24,805 bases of DNA from BS750m-G62 sp964577175 (GTDB taxonomy: Bacteria > Planctomycetota > Phycisphaerae > FEN-1346): positions 1 to 24,805 of the forward strand of contig CAZNYC010000058.1 of the NCBI GenBank assembly GCA_964577175.1. Direction: 5' to 3'. The notes beneath the pieces are model-generated. The model saw nothing but the letters and a program-made list of their open reading frames with translations. It was not told the DNA's origin and did no database searches. Made by a program: the position numbers and the translations under genes. Positions 15,201-20,677 of this stretch are shown here, one piece after another; position 1 is the stretch's first letter; the number at the start of each line of letters is the position of its first letter.

Positions 15201-17119
15201 GCGGCTACGTCCATCCCGTCGTGACGGACGACTACACCTTCTGGATCGCCAGCGACGACAACTCCGCCCTCTGGCTCAGCACCGACGAGGACCCCGCGGG
15301 CGCCGCCCAGATCGCCTCCGTGGACGGGTGGACCGAATCCCGCGAGTGGGATAAGTATCCGAGCCAGCAGTCCGCCGCCATCCACCTCGAGGCAGGCTCG
15401 CGCTACTACATCGAGGCCGTCCAGAAAGAGGGCACCGGCGGCGACAACCTGGCCGTCGCCTGGACCCGCCCGGGCGAGACCCCGGACGACAACGGCCCCA
15501 TCGACGGCACGTACCTCTCGCCGTTCTTCATCGAGCCCGTGCCCGTGGTCGGCATCGTCGCCACCGACGACACCGCCGACGAGCAGGGGCAGGACCCGGC
15601 CTCGTTCACCATCTTCCGCGACGCCGCCACCCCCGAGCCGCTCGTCGTCACCTACCTCGTCAGCGGCGCCTCGGCCGGCGATTACGAGGAGCCGCTCTCC
15701 GGCCAGGTCATCATCGGGGCCAACGCCACCGACGCCGTCATCACCGTCACGCCCGTCGACGACGACGAGAACGAGCCCGACGAGACCCTGACGCTGACCC
15801 TCGCCGCCGACGACGCCTACGACATCCAGGAGGGCGCCGAGGCCGCCACCGCCACCATCCGCGACAACGAGTTCGCCACCGTCGAGTCCGTCCTGCTCAA
15901 CCCCGATTCCGGCCGCACCCTCCGCTCCGTCAGCGAGGTCGAGCCGTCCGGTCTCGGCGTCGAGACGATTGAAATCACCTTCAGCGAAGCGGTCACCTTC
16001 ACCGCCGGCGCCGTCACCGCCGAGACGGTCCGTATCGAGGGCGGCGTCGCCGTGGTCGACCACACGTTCGGCCCCGGCGAGATGACCGTCGAGGGGTCCG
16101 GCACAGCCGTCATGACGATCACGATCGCCGACGCGCACACGAGCGCAGCCGACACGTGGGTCCGCGTGACCCTCTCGGACGCCGCGGCGGCCCTCGCCGA
16201 CGCCCAGGGCCACGCCCTGGACGGCGAACCGCGGCTGGATTCGTCCGGCCTCGGGTACATCTACGATGCGGCCGCCGACCTGCCCACCGGCGACGGCGTG
16301 GCAGGCGGCGAGGCCGTCTTCTACGTCGGCAGCCTGCGGGGGGACCTGGGCGGCTGGCTCGGCGGGCCCCCGGACGGCGCCGTCGATTACTGGGACGTGA
16401 CCCCCTTCGTCAACGCCTATCAGGCGGGCAACCTCGACGCCGACTTCGGCGGCTGGCTGGGCGGGGCGCCGGACAAAACGGTTGATTACTGGGACGTCAC
16501 CCCCTTCGTCAACGCCTACCAGGCGAACCAGGGCGCGGGCCTGGCCGCGCTGCCCGTCCTCACCGAGGCCACCCTCGTGACCGAGACGGCCGAGAAATGG
16601 GCCCTCGTGCCCACCGGCGACATCGGCTCCGACTGGCGGACCCTGCCCACCGGCTACGACACCAGCGGGTGGACCCATTTCGCGGGCGGAGACCCCGGCG
16701 GCGTCGGGTACGAGAACGGCAGCGGGTACCAGGATTATATCGGCCTGGATGTCTCCGAGATGTCCGGCGGCAACACCTCGTGCTACATCCGCATCCCGTT
16801 CCTGCTGGGTGCGGACCCGGCGGGTATCACGTCCCTCACCCTGTACGTCCGCTACGACGACGGGTTCGTTGCCTACATCAACGGGGAACCCATCGCACGG
16901 GACAACTACAGCCACGATTACCCGGCATGGAACGAGAACGCCGACCACCTCCACGGCGACAATGATGCCGTCAACCTCGCCGCCTTCACGGTCGACCCCA
17001 GTCACTACGACGCCCTCGTCCAGGGCGAGAACGTGCTGGCCATTCAGGGATTGAACGTCAGTTCCGGAAGCAGTGACTTCCTCATCTCCGCCACGCTCGA
17101 CGTCACGATGGCGATGTGA
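9203..17119 (+). CDS. giant LEPR-XLL surface protein with CotH-kinase and lamin-tail domains (2638 aa)
   Basis: The ATG at 9203 has GGGGAGGG at 9191-9198. A planctomycete LEPR-XLL motif follows (VFEAVEPRLLLDG, residues 13-25). Domains in order: lamin-tail domain (LTD) 1 at 28-183; a beta module starting near 200 (GWTDAAYDHSGW) interrupted by a PA14-like region (about 266-386) and resumed at 427-540 (YEDGFVAYLNGTKVAEG); chitobiase-type C-terminal domain (572-654); CotH kinase (about 700-1120; HLYLNGLYWGLYN at 847, NTDWPNHNW at 953, TWDAEW at 978-983 with Asp980); a second chitobiase-type domain (1127-1218); LTD 2-4 (about 1222, 1398 and 1562 onward); FN3 (1756-1840); PA14 (1946-2093); Calx-beta (2115-2223); two dockerin-like repeats (2380-2444); and a C-terminal copy of the first beta module (about 2480-2635). 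Probably a cell-surface protein that may phosphorylate itself or neighbours. Kinase activity is inferred from CotH homology. Confidence 0.92.
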   Translation: MTRRSAPRPSRPPVFEAVEPRLLLDGTPLITEFLADNDNGIETRVRASTGEAFSGDPMTPDWIEIHNPTASAVDLAGWYLTDDVYDPLNPDDWDRWQFPSTEPGETVLDPGAYLLVYATGENITDPDLDETGRLHTDFGLSRGGEYVALVGPGGTPGDIVSEFDFPEQESDVSYGLYESVDTHYLTPPGSTGYTLIPDGPEAGWTDAAYDHSGWLQGDTGIGFETMIPGFATRVYKANISVTSVGSAESVISSPSKQQAVYQANDPIVDYYNTGGHGHTTEGEYAFPGLEMGVDASNFAVEVTGVLTIPTAGEWTFIVNSDEGFSLDLQEQGGDASLFMQYWSLRTPADSVGVLHVTTPGTYDLRLVTFEASGGAEVELWAAEGNHEAWNETDFFLVGDTDAGSLTVQSEVVAGLTGYSRFIRTDVQDPMFGQNASAYLRVPFNVADPADYESLYLQMWYEDGFVAYLNGTKVAEGNAPASPTWDASATGERPKEEAVQRVDIDLTGHMGLLYAGTNVLAVQGLNLSAADGDFLLLPVLAELAFTGVVPHYFTTVSPGGPNLDAYLARCGDTAFSVDRGFYDAPFDVEITTSTAGATIWYTLNGSSPLDEDGQPSDDAIAYAGPIAVSTSTVLRAAATRQNYLPTNVDTQTYVFPAAVLTQPGTPAGFPSSWGGTSADYQMDPEITNSYSTQQLLDALNSLPSMSLVMDLDDLFGSADGIYANPMEDGENWERPGSIELFYPEGYEAEDDGFQVNCGVRMYGGVGRRERFRKHSFRLLFKGDYGPTKLQYPLFSETPVDEFDTMILRANFNDQFQNGGAAGQYIRDEWARRVQLALGTPSATGDFVHLYLNGLYWGLYNPSERPDQSIGPAYFGGGDKDNWDAINSGSPTGESDTAEWSALRSFVANNDITQHANYMRVQGANPDGSDNPTYPSLLDAHNYVVHLMANMYFGNTDWPNHNWYAARQEDPGSAGWKWFTWDAEWIMDRRLRHRDVAPLYIDVTYVYDNAAQPYSYLRHNEEFRTLFGDVAHAAFFNGGPLYADPSDPGWNPAEPETNRPAALYDELADLVERAIITESARWGDAGRSSPITPDQWAGTRDWILNSYLPYRNPIFIDQLRGAGLYPDVDAPTFYINGSYQHGGTLSAGDVLGIDNPYDPADATVYYTLDGTDPRSAGGGIAHTAVAYTGPVAIHANTAVKARVYDGAEWSALVEAIYLLDTAPPLRITELMYNPAAPSAAEIAAGFDNNDDFEYVELKNIGNEPVDLAGLAFVDGIDFSAPAVTLNPGEYGLVVKNPSAFMSRYGTGHGGEPYTILGQFAGGTNLSNAGESVYLQDHVGGLIHDFEYRDGWFGRTDGGGYSLVVRDEGQDLGLWDNKDGWRPSWQFGGNPGAADPGPDAGAVVINELLAHSNGLDGDWIELVNTSGRPVDVDGWYLSDSDADLASLTKYPLTSATADTLLEGTGAGRFLVLTETDDFGGAFALSEFGEAVFLVGRVDEADIFLAGSPAGWPAGWYLAGYRQDEYFGATPAEQTLGRYVKSTGGADVVLQAAATPGAENAYPDVPDVVINEIMYHPADEETGQEWIELHNRSGADVALWEHVDLDGYPDMDVGWAFTDGILYTFDVGDDVPAGGYALVVQTDPSAFRSAFGIPSSVPIYGPFENDTRLANGGERLALSRPGTPETASPPPGETAPYVPYIEIEKITYEDAYPWDVRADGGGFTLARIDPAAYIDDVANWPPSTSGGTPGAENTDFDFTPPSVPAGVAAAVTGPGAVEVSWNASSDPGSGVRHYVVYRNGVPVNTVSDTTFVDANVLPAVTYAYQVSAVNLDYFESDRSTPAVEARIVSAEVDSTPGGVAVGVAFSEPVSPAGAELPGNYTITYAGGTAEIAVTGANLQADGTTVLLTLGENLMPGEFYLLTIQAVQADADGTPIAPDCELPFQYAEAGAGSILRQWWLGIPGTSVTDLAGHIDYPGNPDGTDEVPSFEIPIDWTADEFGTRIRGYVHPVVTDDYTFWIASDDNSALWLSTDEDPAGAAQIASVDGWTESREWDKYPSQQSAAIHLEAGSRYYIEAVQKEGTGGDNLAVAWTRPGETPDDNGPIDGTYLSPFFIEPVPVVGIVATDDTADEQGQDPASFTIFRDAATPEPLVVTYLVSGASAGDYEEPLSGQVIIGANATDAVITVTPVDDDENEPDETLTLTLAADDAYDIQEGAEAATATIRDNEFATVESVLLNPDSGRTLRSVSEVEPSGLGVETIEITFSEAVTFTAGAVTAETVRIEGGVAVVDHTFGPGEMTVEGSGTAVMTITIADAHTSAADTWVRVTLSDAAAALADAQGHALDGEPRLDSSGLGYIYDAAADLPTGDGVAGGEAVFYVGSLRGDLGGWLGGPPDGAVDYWDVTPFVNAYQAGNLDADFGGWLGGAPDKTVDYWDVTPFVNAYQANQGAGLAALPVLTEATLVTETAEKWALVPTGDIGSDWRTLPTGYDTSGWTHFAGGDPGGVGYENGSGYQDYIGLDVSEMSGGNTSCYIRIPFLLGADPAGITSLTLYVRYDDGFVAYINGEPIARDNYSHDYPAWNENADHLHGDNDAVNLAAFTVDPSHYDALVQGENVLAIQGLNVSSGSSDFLISATLDVTMAM
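16340..16534 (+). repeat. two tandem dockerin-like repeats inside the giant protein
   Basis: Residues 2380-2412 and 2413-2444 repeat the pattern GGWLGG-x-PD-x-x-VDYWDVTPFVNAYQA, with DYWDVTPFVNAYQA identical. The spacing of Asp residues before a hydrophobic helix recalls the duplicated Ca-binding loop-helix of dockerin domains, but with Trp and Pro substitutions that I do not know from canonical dockerins. Confidence 0.7.
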
Positions 17120-17144
17120 GGCCGCCCATGTTTACCGCCATCCC

Positions 17145-17172
17145 GCGCGGTGGTTCTCCGTAACCACCGCGC
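17145..17172. repeat. dispersed hairpin element in reverse orientation, after the giant gene
   Basis: A perfect 11-bp stem, GCGCGGTGGTT and AACCACCGCGC, with loop CTCCGT, beginning 26 nt after the stop of the giant gene. Compared with the reverse complement of 5621-5648 it differs at three positions, and two of them (stem positions 10 and 19) are a paired G-C to T-A change. It may end the operon transcript, but no T-tract follows. Confidence 0.7.
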
Positions 17173-17430
17173 CTCACGCCTCGGCCCCGCTCGGAGCAGG
17201 CTCCGACCCGCCGCACTTTTGCCCCGCCTGCGTTGGGCATCCCCCTGCCTGGGCGCCCTGCAAGCCTCTGGAACCCCGTTGCCGAGGCAGGGGCCCCTCG
17301 GGCGTTGCCGGGGCCGTTGTTCGAGCGTGTTGCGTTTCAAAGTTGAATCCGCGTTTCCACTTGCGCCCGTGGCCGGAGTACGGGTGTGCCTCCGGCACGC
17401 AGGGCCTGGGGGCCACCTTCCGCGCAGCAG
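17173..17430. other. convergent spacer with further inverted repeats
   Basis: No gene seen. TCGGAGC and GCTCCGA (17191-17197 and 17200-17206) form a 7-bp, 2-nt-loop hairpin. CCCCTGCCT (17242-17250) pairs with AGGCAGGGG (17285-17293). Consistent with a transcript-end region between convergent genes. Confidence 0.5.
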
Positions 17431-17460
17431 AACGGCCGGGCCCGTTCGGGCCCGGCCGTT
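17431..17460 (-). terminator. terminator-like hairpin after the PEP-CTERM gene
   Basis: A perfect 14-bp inverted repeat (AACGGCCGGGCCCG and its complement) around a 2-nt centre, 29 nt downstream of the minus-strand stop at 17490. It lacks a T-tract on either strand, so it may stop transcription poorly or act as an RNA-stabilising 3' end. Confidence 0.5.
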
Positions 17461-17489
17461 GGAATGTCCCGTTAAACTCGCGGCATGTC

Positions 17490-18170
17490 TTACCGGCGGC
17501 GACGCCGCAGCGCCAGGGCCGCACCGCCGAGGCCCAGCAGGGCCAGCGTCGCGGGTTCGGGCGTCACGTTAACCGTCAGGGGATTGCCCGTCACGTCCGA
17601 ATCGGCCGTCCCGCCGCTTCCGTCGGGCCCCAGGATGGCGGTCGTGTTCGGGTCCGCACCGACGGTGAAATCCACCAGGTACGTGTTGTTGCCGCCCGGG
17701 TTGTACGCCGGGGCCGTCAGGCTGAGGGTGCCGAGTTCGATGATCGCGGGCAGATCGGCCATGTCCGCGACGGGCTCATAATCCTCCGGGCTCGCCTGCC
17801 GACGGACCAAGGCTCCGGGGTCGCCGGTCGCGCCGTCGGGGGCGAGGCTGTCGTCCGGGAAGGGCGTGGTACTGAAGGCGAAGTTGTTGATGATCGTGTC
17901 GGACCAGGACCACCCGGCGCCGGGGATGTTCAGTTCGGCGGAGGAGGTCCCCAGATTGACCTGGACGAACAGCAGGCCGTTGTCCACGGCGTCGAGGTCC
18001 TGTTTGTCGAAGAGGGTCAGGTTCAGGGCCGAGGCCCCGCCCACGGTGATGGAATCGAGCACCGTGGTGCCGCCGTCGTCGGAGAAATACAGGTCCGACG
18101 TGAAATCGGCGTAAGCGGCCGGGGCCGCCACAAGGACTGCTGCGATGACTGCGAGTGTGCGAGCCGACAT
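17490..18170 (-). CDS. PEP-CTERM sorting-domain protein (226 aa)
   Basis: An exported protein of unknown function with a C-terminal PEP-CTERM sorting signal (TPEPATLALLGLGG, then a short hydrophobic helix and five Arg), the tag processed by exosortase in bacteria with exopolysaccharide biofilms. The ATG at 18170 has GGGAGG just upstream and begins a classical signal peptide (MSARTLAVIAAVLVAAPAAY, cleavage near AYA-DF). The mature part is Asp/Thr/Gly-rich beta sequence (DLYFSDDGGTTVLDS, TYLVDFTVGADPN) without a recognised catalytic motif. It looks like the cohesin-like or choice-of-anchor type of structural PEP-CTERM protein. A strong promoter lies at 18289-18316, giving a leader of about 110 nt. 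It is monocistronic and convergent with the giant surface gene. Confidence 0.9.
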   Translation of the reverse strand: MSARTLAVIAAVLVAAPAAYADFTSDLYFSDDGGTTVLDSITVGGASALNLTLFDKQDLDAVDNGLLFVQVNLGTSSAELNIPGAGWSWSDTIINNFAFSTTPFPDDSLAPDGATGDPGALVRRQASPEDYEPVADMADLPAIIELGTLSLTAPAYNPGGNNTYLVDFTVGADPNTTAILGPDGSGGTADSDVTGNPLTVNVTPEPATLALLGLGGAALALRRRRR

Positions 18171-18288
18171 GCGAATACCTCCCTCAGGATCGAACCTGCC
18201 GCTGTGGCGCCCTTGCGCCGCGGCCATCTGCGTCTATCCCCGCAGACAGGCCGCGTATGCTTGCCCCCGCTCAACTCCCTCCAGCACA

Positions 18289-18316
18289 AGTATACCCGCG
18301 TTTGGCGGGAAGTCAA
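18289..18316 (-). promoter_or_regulatory. promoter of the PEP-CTERM gene
   Basis: On the minus strand TTGACT-N16-TATACT, five of six matches in each box. Predicted start is near 18282. One of the best sigma70-type matches in the window. Confidence 0.65.
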
Positions 18317-18426
18317 ATCGCCGAAGGCGGAATTTCTATTTCCCGGTTAATATTCGCTTCAGGCGCGTTACAGACGGACCGGGGGGCGTTTATCGGGGCA
18401 CAAACGGGGTTTGCCCCGGGAGGTCA

Positions 18427-18474
18427 GCCCTGCAACGCTGACTCGTGCGCGGCGGGTGCGGAGGCCCACCGCGC
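18427..18474 (+). repeat. dispersed hairpin element, copy 2
   Basis: 44/48 identical to 5601-5648 including the 20 nt before the hairpin. Here the stem has one C-A mismatch and one G-U pair, so it is partly decayed, and it is followed by CTTTTTC, which would make it a weak plus-strand terminator. Confidence 0.7.
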
Positions 18475-18659
18475 TTTTTCTCCGCTTGCGCCCGGCATGG
18501 GCCGAGGGGGTCCGGTGGAGGGACATCACCCCCAGGGGTCTCCGCGGGGACGCCGGCGCCTGGCCGGTGTGCCCGGACAGGCCGGGAAGTGGCGCGGCAC
18601 AGGTCGCCCAGCTGCCGGTCCAAGGCCGCACTTGCGCCCGCCAAAAGTAGCGGAGAGCC

Positions 18660-18692
18660 AAAAAAGGAAGCCCGGACGGACCGGGCTTCCTT
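18660..18692 (-). terminator. intrinsic terminator, minus strand
   Basis: A perfect 12-bp stem, AAGGAAGCCCGG and CCGGGCTTCCTT, with a 5-nt loop. On the minus strand it runs straight into a run of T (A-tract 18660-18665 on the plus strand). No annotated minus-strand gene ends here, so it must belong to a small transcript from the right. Confidence 0.75.
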
Positions 18693-18821
18693 AGACGGTC
18701 GGCCTTCCACCTTTGTGCCGTCGGAACTTTGGAATCAACCCGTTTGTCAAGTGGGAGCCTCTGGGCGGCGTTGGCCGTCCCGCCGAAGCGGGCATGACCG
18801 CGGCGGCCCAATTCGGCACCC
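18660..18821 (-). ncRNA. candidate small RNA (about 160 nt)
   Basis: Bounded by the intrinsic terminator at 18660-18692 and a possible promoter, GGGACA-N17-GATAAG, whose predicted start falls at about 18821. The predicted 5' end GTGCCG (18819-18814) pairs with CGGCAC (18720-18715), closing a domain that contains a CCCGC-TTCG-GCGGG hairpin. An ATG inside it opens a 34-codon frame (MPASAGRPTPPRGS...) that stops right at the terminator, but no Shine-Dalgarno precedes it and its third positions are less GC-rich than real genes here. So a leaderless small protein is an alternative. I cannot name the RNA. Confidence 0.4.
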
Positions 18822-19104
18822 TACGGGCTTATCATCGGTTGTTCCAAATATGTCCCGGATTACGAACACGGCAGGAGGCCGATCGTGTTGCCTCCACTAT
18901 GATTATGCTACGGGTCTTTCATCGGCGGGCCAAGGAAAAAACTTCACTTAAACGGACCTGCGCCGTACGACAGCCGGCAGGGCAGGCGACAGGCAACATC
19001 AACGACGACGTACCGCCTGCCCCCGGCATCCCCGCCGCGAAAGCCGTTGCCGTCGCCACGGGTCGGCGGTACAGTAAAGCCGTCCCTCGGAAGGAGGTGG
19101 GCCC
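18822..19104. other. spacer upstream of the small membrane protein
   Basis: No gene is convincing. It is AT-richer than the genes around it. It contains GGAGGC and GCCTCC plus AACACG and CGTGTT complementary pairs (about 18868-18896), and a 9-bp inverted repeat GGGCAGGCG and CGCCTGCCC (18980-18988 and 19014-19022). Confidence 0.4.
19047..19075 (+). promoter_or_regulatory. candidate promoter for the small membrane protein
   Basis: TTGCCG-N17-TACAGT, four of six matches in each box, about 30 nt before the GTG at 19105 and directly ahead of the AGGAGGTG ribosome binding site. Confidence 0.4.
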
Positions 19105-19536
19105 GTGACCCACGTCTCGAATGCCGCACCGCCCCCGCCGCCGCCCCCGACCGCCGGCCGCGCCGTGACGGGCGCCGTTCTGGCGGTGGCGGGCGGACTG
19201 CTGTGGCTGATTCCCCCGGCCGTCGTCGTCCTGATCGCACCGAAGTTCGTCGATATCTTCGAGAAGTTCGAGACGGACCTGCCGGCCATGTCGGCGGCCG
19301 TCGTCGCGGCCGCGAGGGTCGTAGCCGCGTGGTGGCCGCTCCTCGCCCTGGCGTGTCTGGCGGTCGTCGTCGGCCTGGCCGTCCTGTGTGCGACGGTGCG
19401 GGCAGGGTGGCCGGTCGCCCTCGCCGGCGCCTTTGCCGGCCTGTCGCTGCTCGGGGCCGTCGTCGCGATCGCCCTGACGGTGGTGGCCCTGTTCCTGCCG
19501 CTGGCAAGCACCATCGAGGCGGTCGCCCGGCCCTGA
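19105..19536 (+). CDS. three-helix membrane protein resembling a GspF fragment (143 aa)
   Basis: A GTG start with a near-perfect GGAAGGAGGTG site at 19089-19099. After a Pro-rich cytoplasmic N-terminus (residues 9-15 are seven prolines) there are hydrophobic segments at about 20-45, 72-97 and 102-133. Between the first two, the stretch PKFVDIFEKFETDLPAMS resembles the loop that follows a membrane helix in type II secretion GspF/PilC inner-membrane proteins (typically PxF-x-x-x-F-x-x-x-x-x-x-LP). The rest of GspF is missing, so this is not a functional GspF. Small proteins of this layout occur in planctomycetes as unknowns. The function is unknown. The GTG overlaps an upstream frame's stop, but that frame is not credible as a gene. 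The next gene has its own promoter. Confidence 0.75.
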   Translation: MTHVSNAAPPPPPPPTAGRAVTGAVLAVAGGLLWLIPPAVVVLIAPKFVDIFEKFETDLPAMSAAVVAAARVVAAWWPLLALACLAVVVGLAVLCATVRAGWPVALAGAFAGLSLLGAVVAIALTVVALFLPLASTIEAVARP

Positions 19537-19554
19537 CGCCCGCGTTCGGCGGCG

Positions 19555-19582
19555 TTGACACACCGGCCGCGTGGGTTAGAAT
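19555..19582 (+). promoter_or_regulatory. promoter of the YdjY-like gene
   Basis: TTGACA-N16-TAGAAT, with a perfect -35 and five of six in the -10. Predicted start near 19589, leader about 25 nt. It lies just after the stop of the preceding gene at 19536. Confidence 0.65.
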
Positions 19583-19613
19583 GGCCGGTGCCGTTTGACG
19601 AGAGGAGTCCCCC

Positions 19614-20426
19614 ATGCCTGCTGCACGCACCATCGTTTTGACGGGTTGCCTGGGTCTGGCGTTGGCCGTTTCGGCGGCCGGCGGGCCCGCCTCCGGCGCG
19701 GGCGCTTCCGACGCCGGGCGCGAGGAGGCGTCCGGCAGCGGGTACGAGTATCTGGAACCGCTCCTGATGGAGACCGACGATGCCTCCCCCCGCAAGGGGG
19801 CGGGCGGCGCCGCCGACCGCGACGGCGTCGACCCGACGGCCGTCCGCGTCGCCCCGATGGCGCACACCGTCGCGGTGCCGGTGCGCGTGACGCACGCCCG
19901 CGGGGCGGTGGAATGGCTGCTGTCGGCGGGCACGACACACCGGCGGATGTCCGTGCTGCTGGCGCGGTGCCCGGTCCGGCCGCTGACGCGGGCGCTGGAG
20001 GAGGCGGGCCTGAGCGCCGCCCGCCCGCCCGAGCCGGTGGGCGAGGACGCCGCCCGTCCCCCCGAGGGGCCCGCCGTCCGGCTGACGCTCCGTTTCGACG
20101 CGCCGGACGGAACGGCCGGCCGGGTCCCGGCCGAGGACCTCCTGGCCGCCGCGCCGGCCGGCACCCCGCTTCCGGCGGGGCGGTGGGTGTACGTCGGGCC
20201 GCAGACGCTGGCCGACGGCAAGGTCCTCCTGCCGCAACTCTCCGGGACCCTGGTGACGACCGCCCTCCGGGATACGACGGGGTTGATCTACTGGGTGCCG
20301 GCGGCCGGCGGCGAGGGTCCGAGGTATGTGGAATCGTTCTACGCTCGCAAGGGGGTCGTGCCGGCCGGCGTGACGGAGGCGGTGCTGGAGATTCGACCCG
20401 CCGCCAGCGAGGATGAGGGGCGGTAG
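19614..20426 (+). CDS. YdjY-like exported protein (270 aa)
   Basis: The ATG at 19614 has AGAGGAG upstream. The N-terminal signal peptide (MPAARTIVLTGCLGLALAVS) is followed by a low-complexity region to about residue 76. The core then resembles the YdjY domain found in many planctomycete exported proteins. Residues 80-135 (AVEWLLSAGTTHRRMSVLLA, where families usually show a HE-S/V pattern after the strand), then a segment in which the product argument would sit, and residues about 193-233 (RWVYVGPQTLADGKVLLPQL, TTGLIYWVP), where canonical members have a WVF-x-GS motif. The function of YdjY is unknown. The divergent HRR in place of HES is notable. Monocistronic by promoter and terminator. Family assignment is moderate. 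Confidence 0.7.
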   Translation: MPAARTIVLTGCLGLALAVSAAGGPASGAGASDAGREEASGSGYEYLEPLLMETDDASPRKGAGGAADRDGVDPTAVRVAPMAHTVAVPVRVTHARGAVEWLLSAGTTHRRMSVLLARCPVRPLTRALEEAGLSAARPPEPVGEDAARPPEGPAVRLTLRFDAPDGTAGRVPAEDLLAAAPAGTPLPAGRWVYVGPQTLADGKVLLPQLSGTLVTTALRDTTGLIYWVPAAGGEGPRYVESFYARKGVVPAGVTEAVLEIRPAASEDEGR

Positions 20427-20447
20427 GCGCGGGGGCGTGTTCCTGCC

Positions 20448-20489
20448 AAAAATCGCGGCAGCGACCGAGGGGTAGGAAGCCGCTGCCGC
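20448..20489 (-). terminator. intrinsic terminator of the candidate small RNA
   Basis: GCGGCAGCG (20455-20463) and CGCTGCCGC (20481-20489) form a perfect 9-bp stem. On the minus strand it is followed by GATTTTT (five T at 20452-20448). Confidence 0.65.
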
Positions 20490-20494
20490 TTGGA

Positions 20495-20521
20495 AAGACG
20501 GCCTCTCGGCCGCCTTCTTTT
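20495..20521 (+). terminator. terminator of the YdjY-like gene
   Basis: AAGACGGCC and GGCCGCCTT with loop TCTC (one A-C mismatch), followed by CTTTTC, about 70 nt after the stop at 20426. Confidence 0.55.
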
Positions 20522-20632
20522 CGATTGTGTACAAACCCTGCTGACGACGCGTGCTTCAATGAATAGCCGGCATCAATGCAGCCGACGCATGAATCCCCGG
20601 AAATGACGAATGGCCCCACCCGCAACGCTCCC

Positions 20633-20661
20633 ACTATGGCCCGATTTCGGCCCCCTGTCAA
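20633..20661 (-). promoter_or_regulatory. promoter facing left, ahead of the candidate small RNA
   Basis: On the minus strand TTGACA-N17-CATAGT, with a perfect -35, ideal spacing and four of six in the -10. It sits 17 bp past the cyclase stop and has no protein gene to serve. Confidence 0.6.
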
Positions 20662-20677
20662 GCGCAAAATAGAGAAA

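Larger units (their letters stand above)
20448..20626 (-). ncRNA. candidate small RNA (about 180 nt)
   Basis: It has a strong minus-strand promoter at 20633-20661 and an intrinsic terminator at 20448-20489, with no credible frame between them (only very short ones such as MRRLH). The body holds a second hairpin (20495-20516 on the minus strand) immediately before the terminator. It lies between the convergent YdjY-like and cyclase genes and starts just past the cyclase stop. It could also act as an antisense brake on the 3' end of the YdjY-like transcript. I cannot assign it to a known RNA family. Confidence 0.5.

Noticed and set aside
9146..17005. 2619-codon open frame on the minus strand opposite the giant gene
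   Set aside because: Mirror frame created by strong GC bias in the real gene. Its translation lacks domains, while the plus strand has clear LTD, CotH, PA14 and Calx-beta motifs. The same holds for minus frames at 3388-5679 and 6746-9130 and the plus frame at 96-1322.
18660..18821. 6S RNA
   Set aside because: Length and an internal CTTGAC...GGGTTGATTCC stretch are suggestive, but I could not fold the long duplex with a central bubble that defines 6S RNA.
18899..19108. Plus-strand frame whose stop overlaps the GTG at 19105 (GTGA)
   Set aside because: It crosses non-coding-looking DNA with low third-position GC, has no well-placed ribosome binding site and encodes a basic low-complexity peptide. 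The overlap is probably chance.
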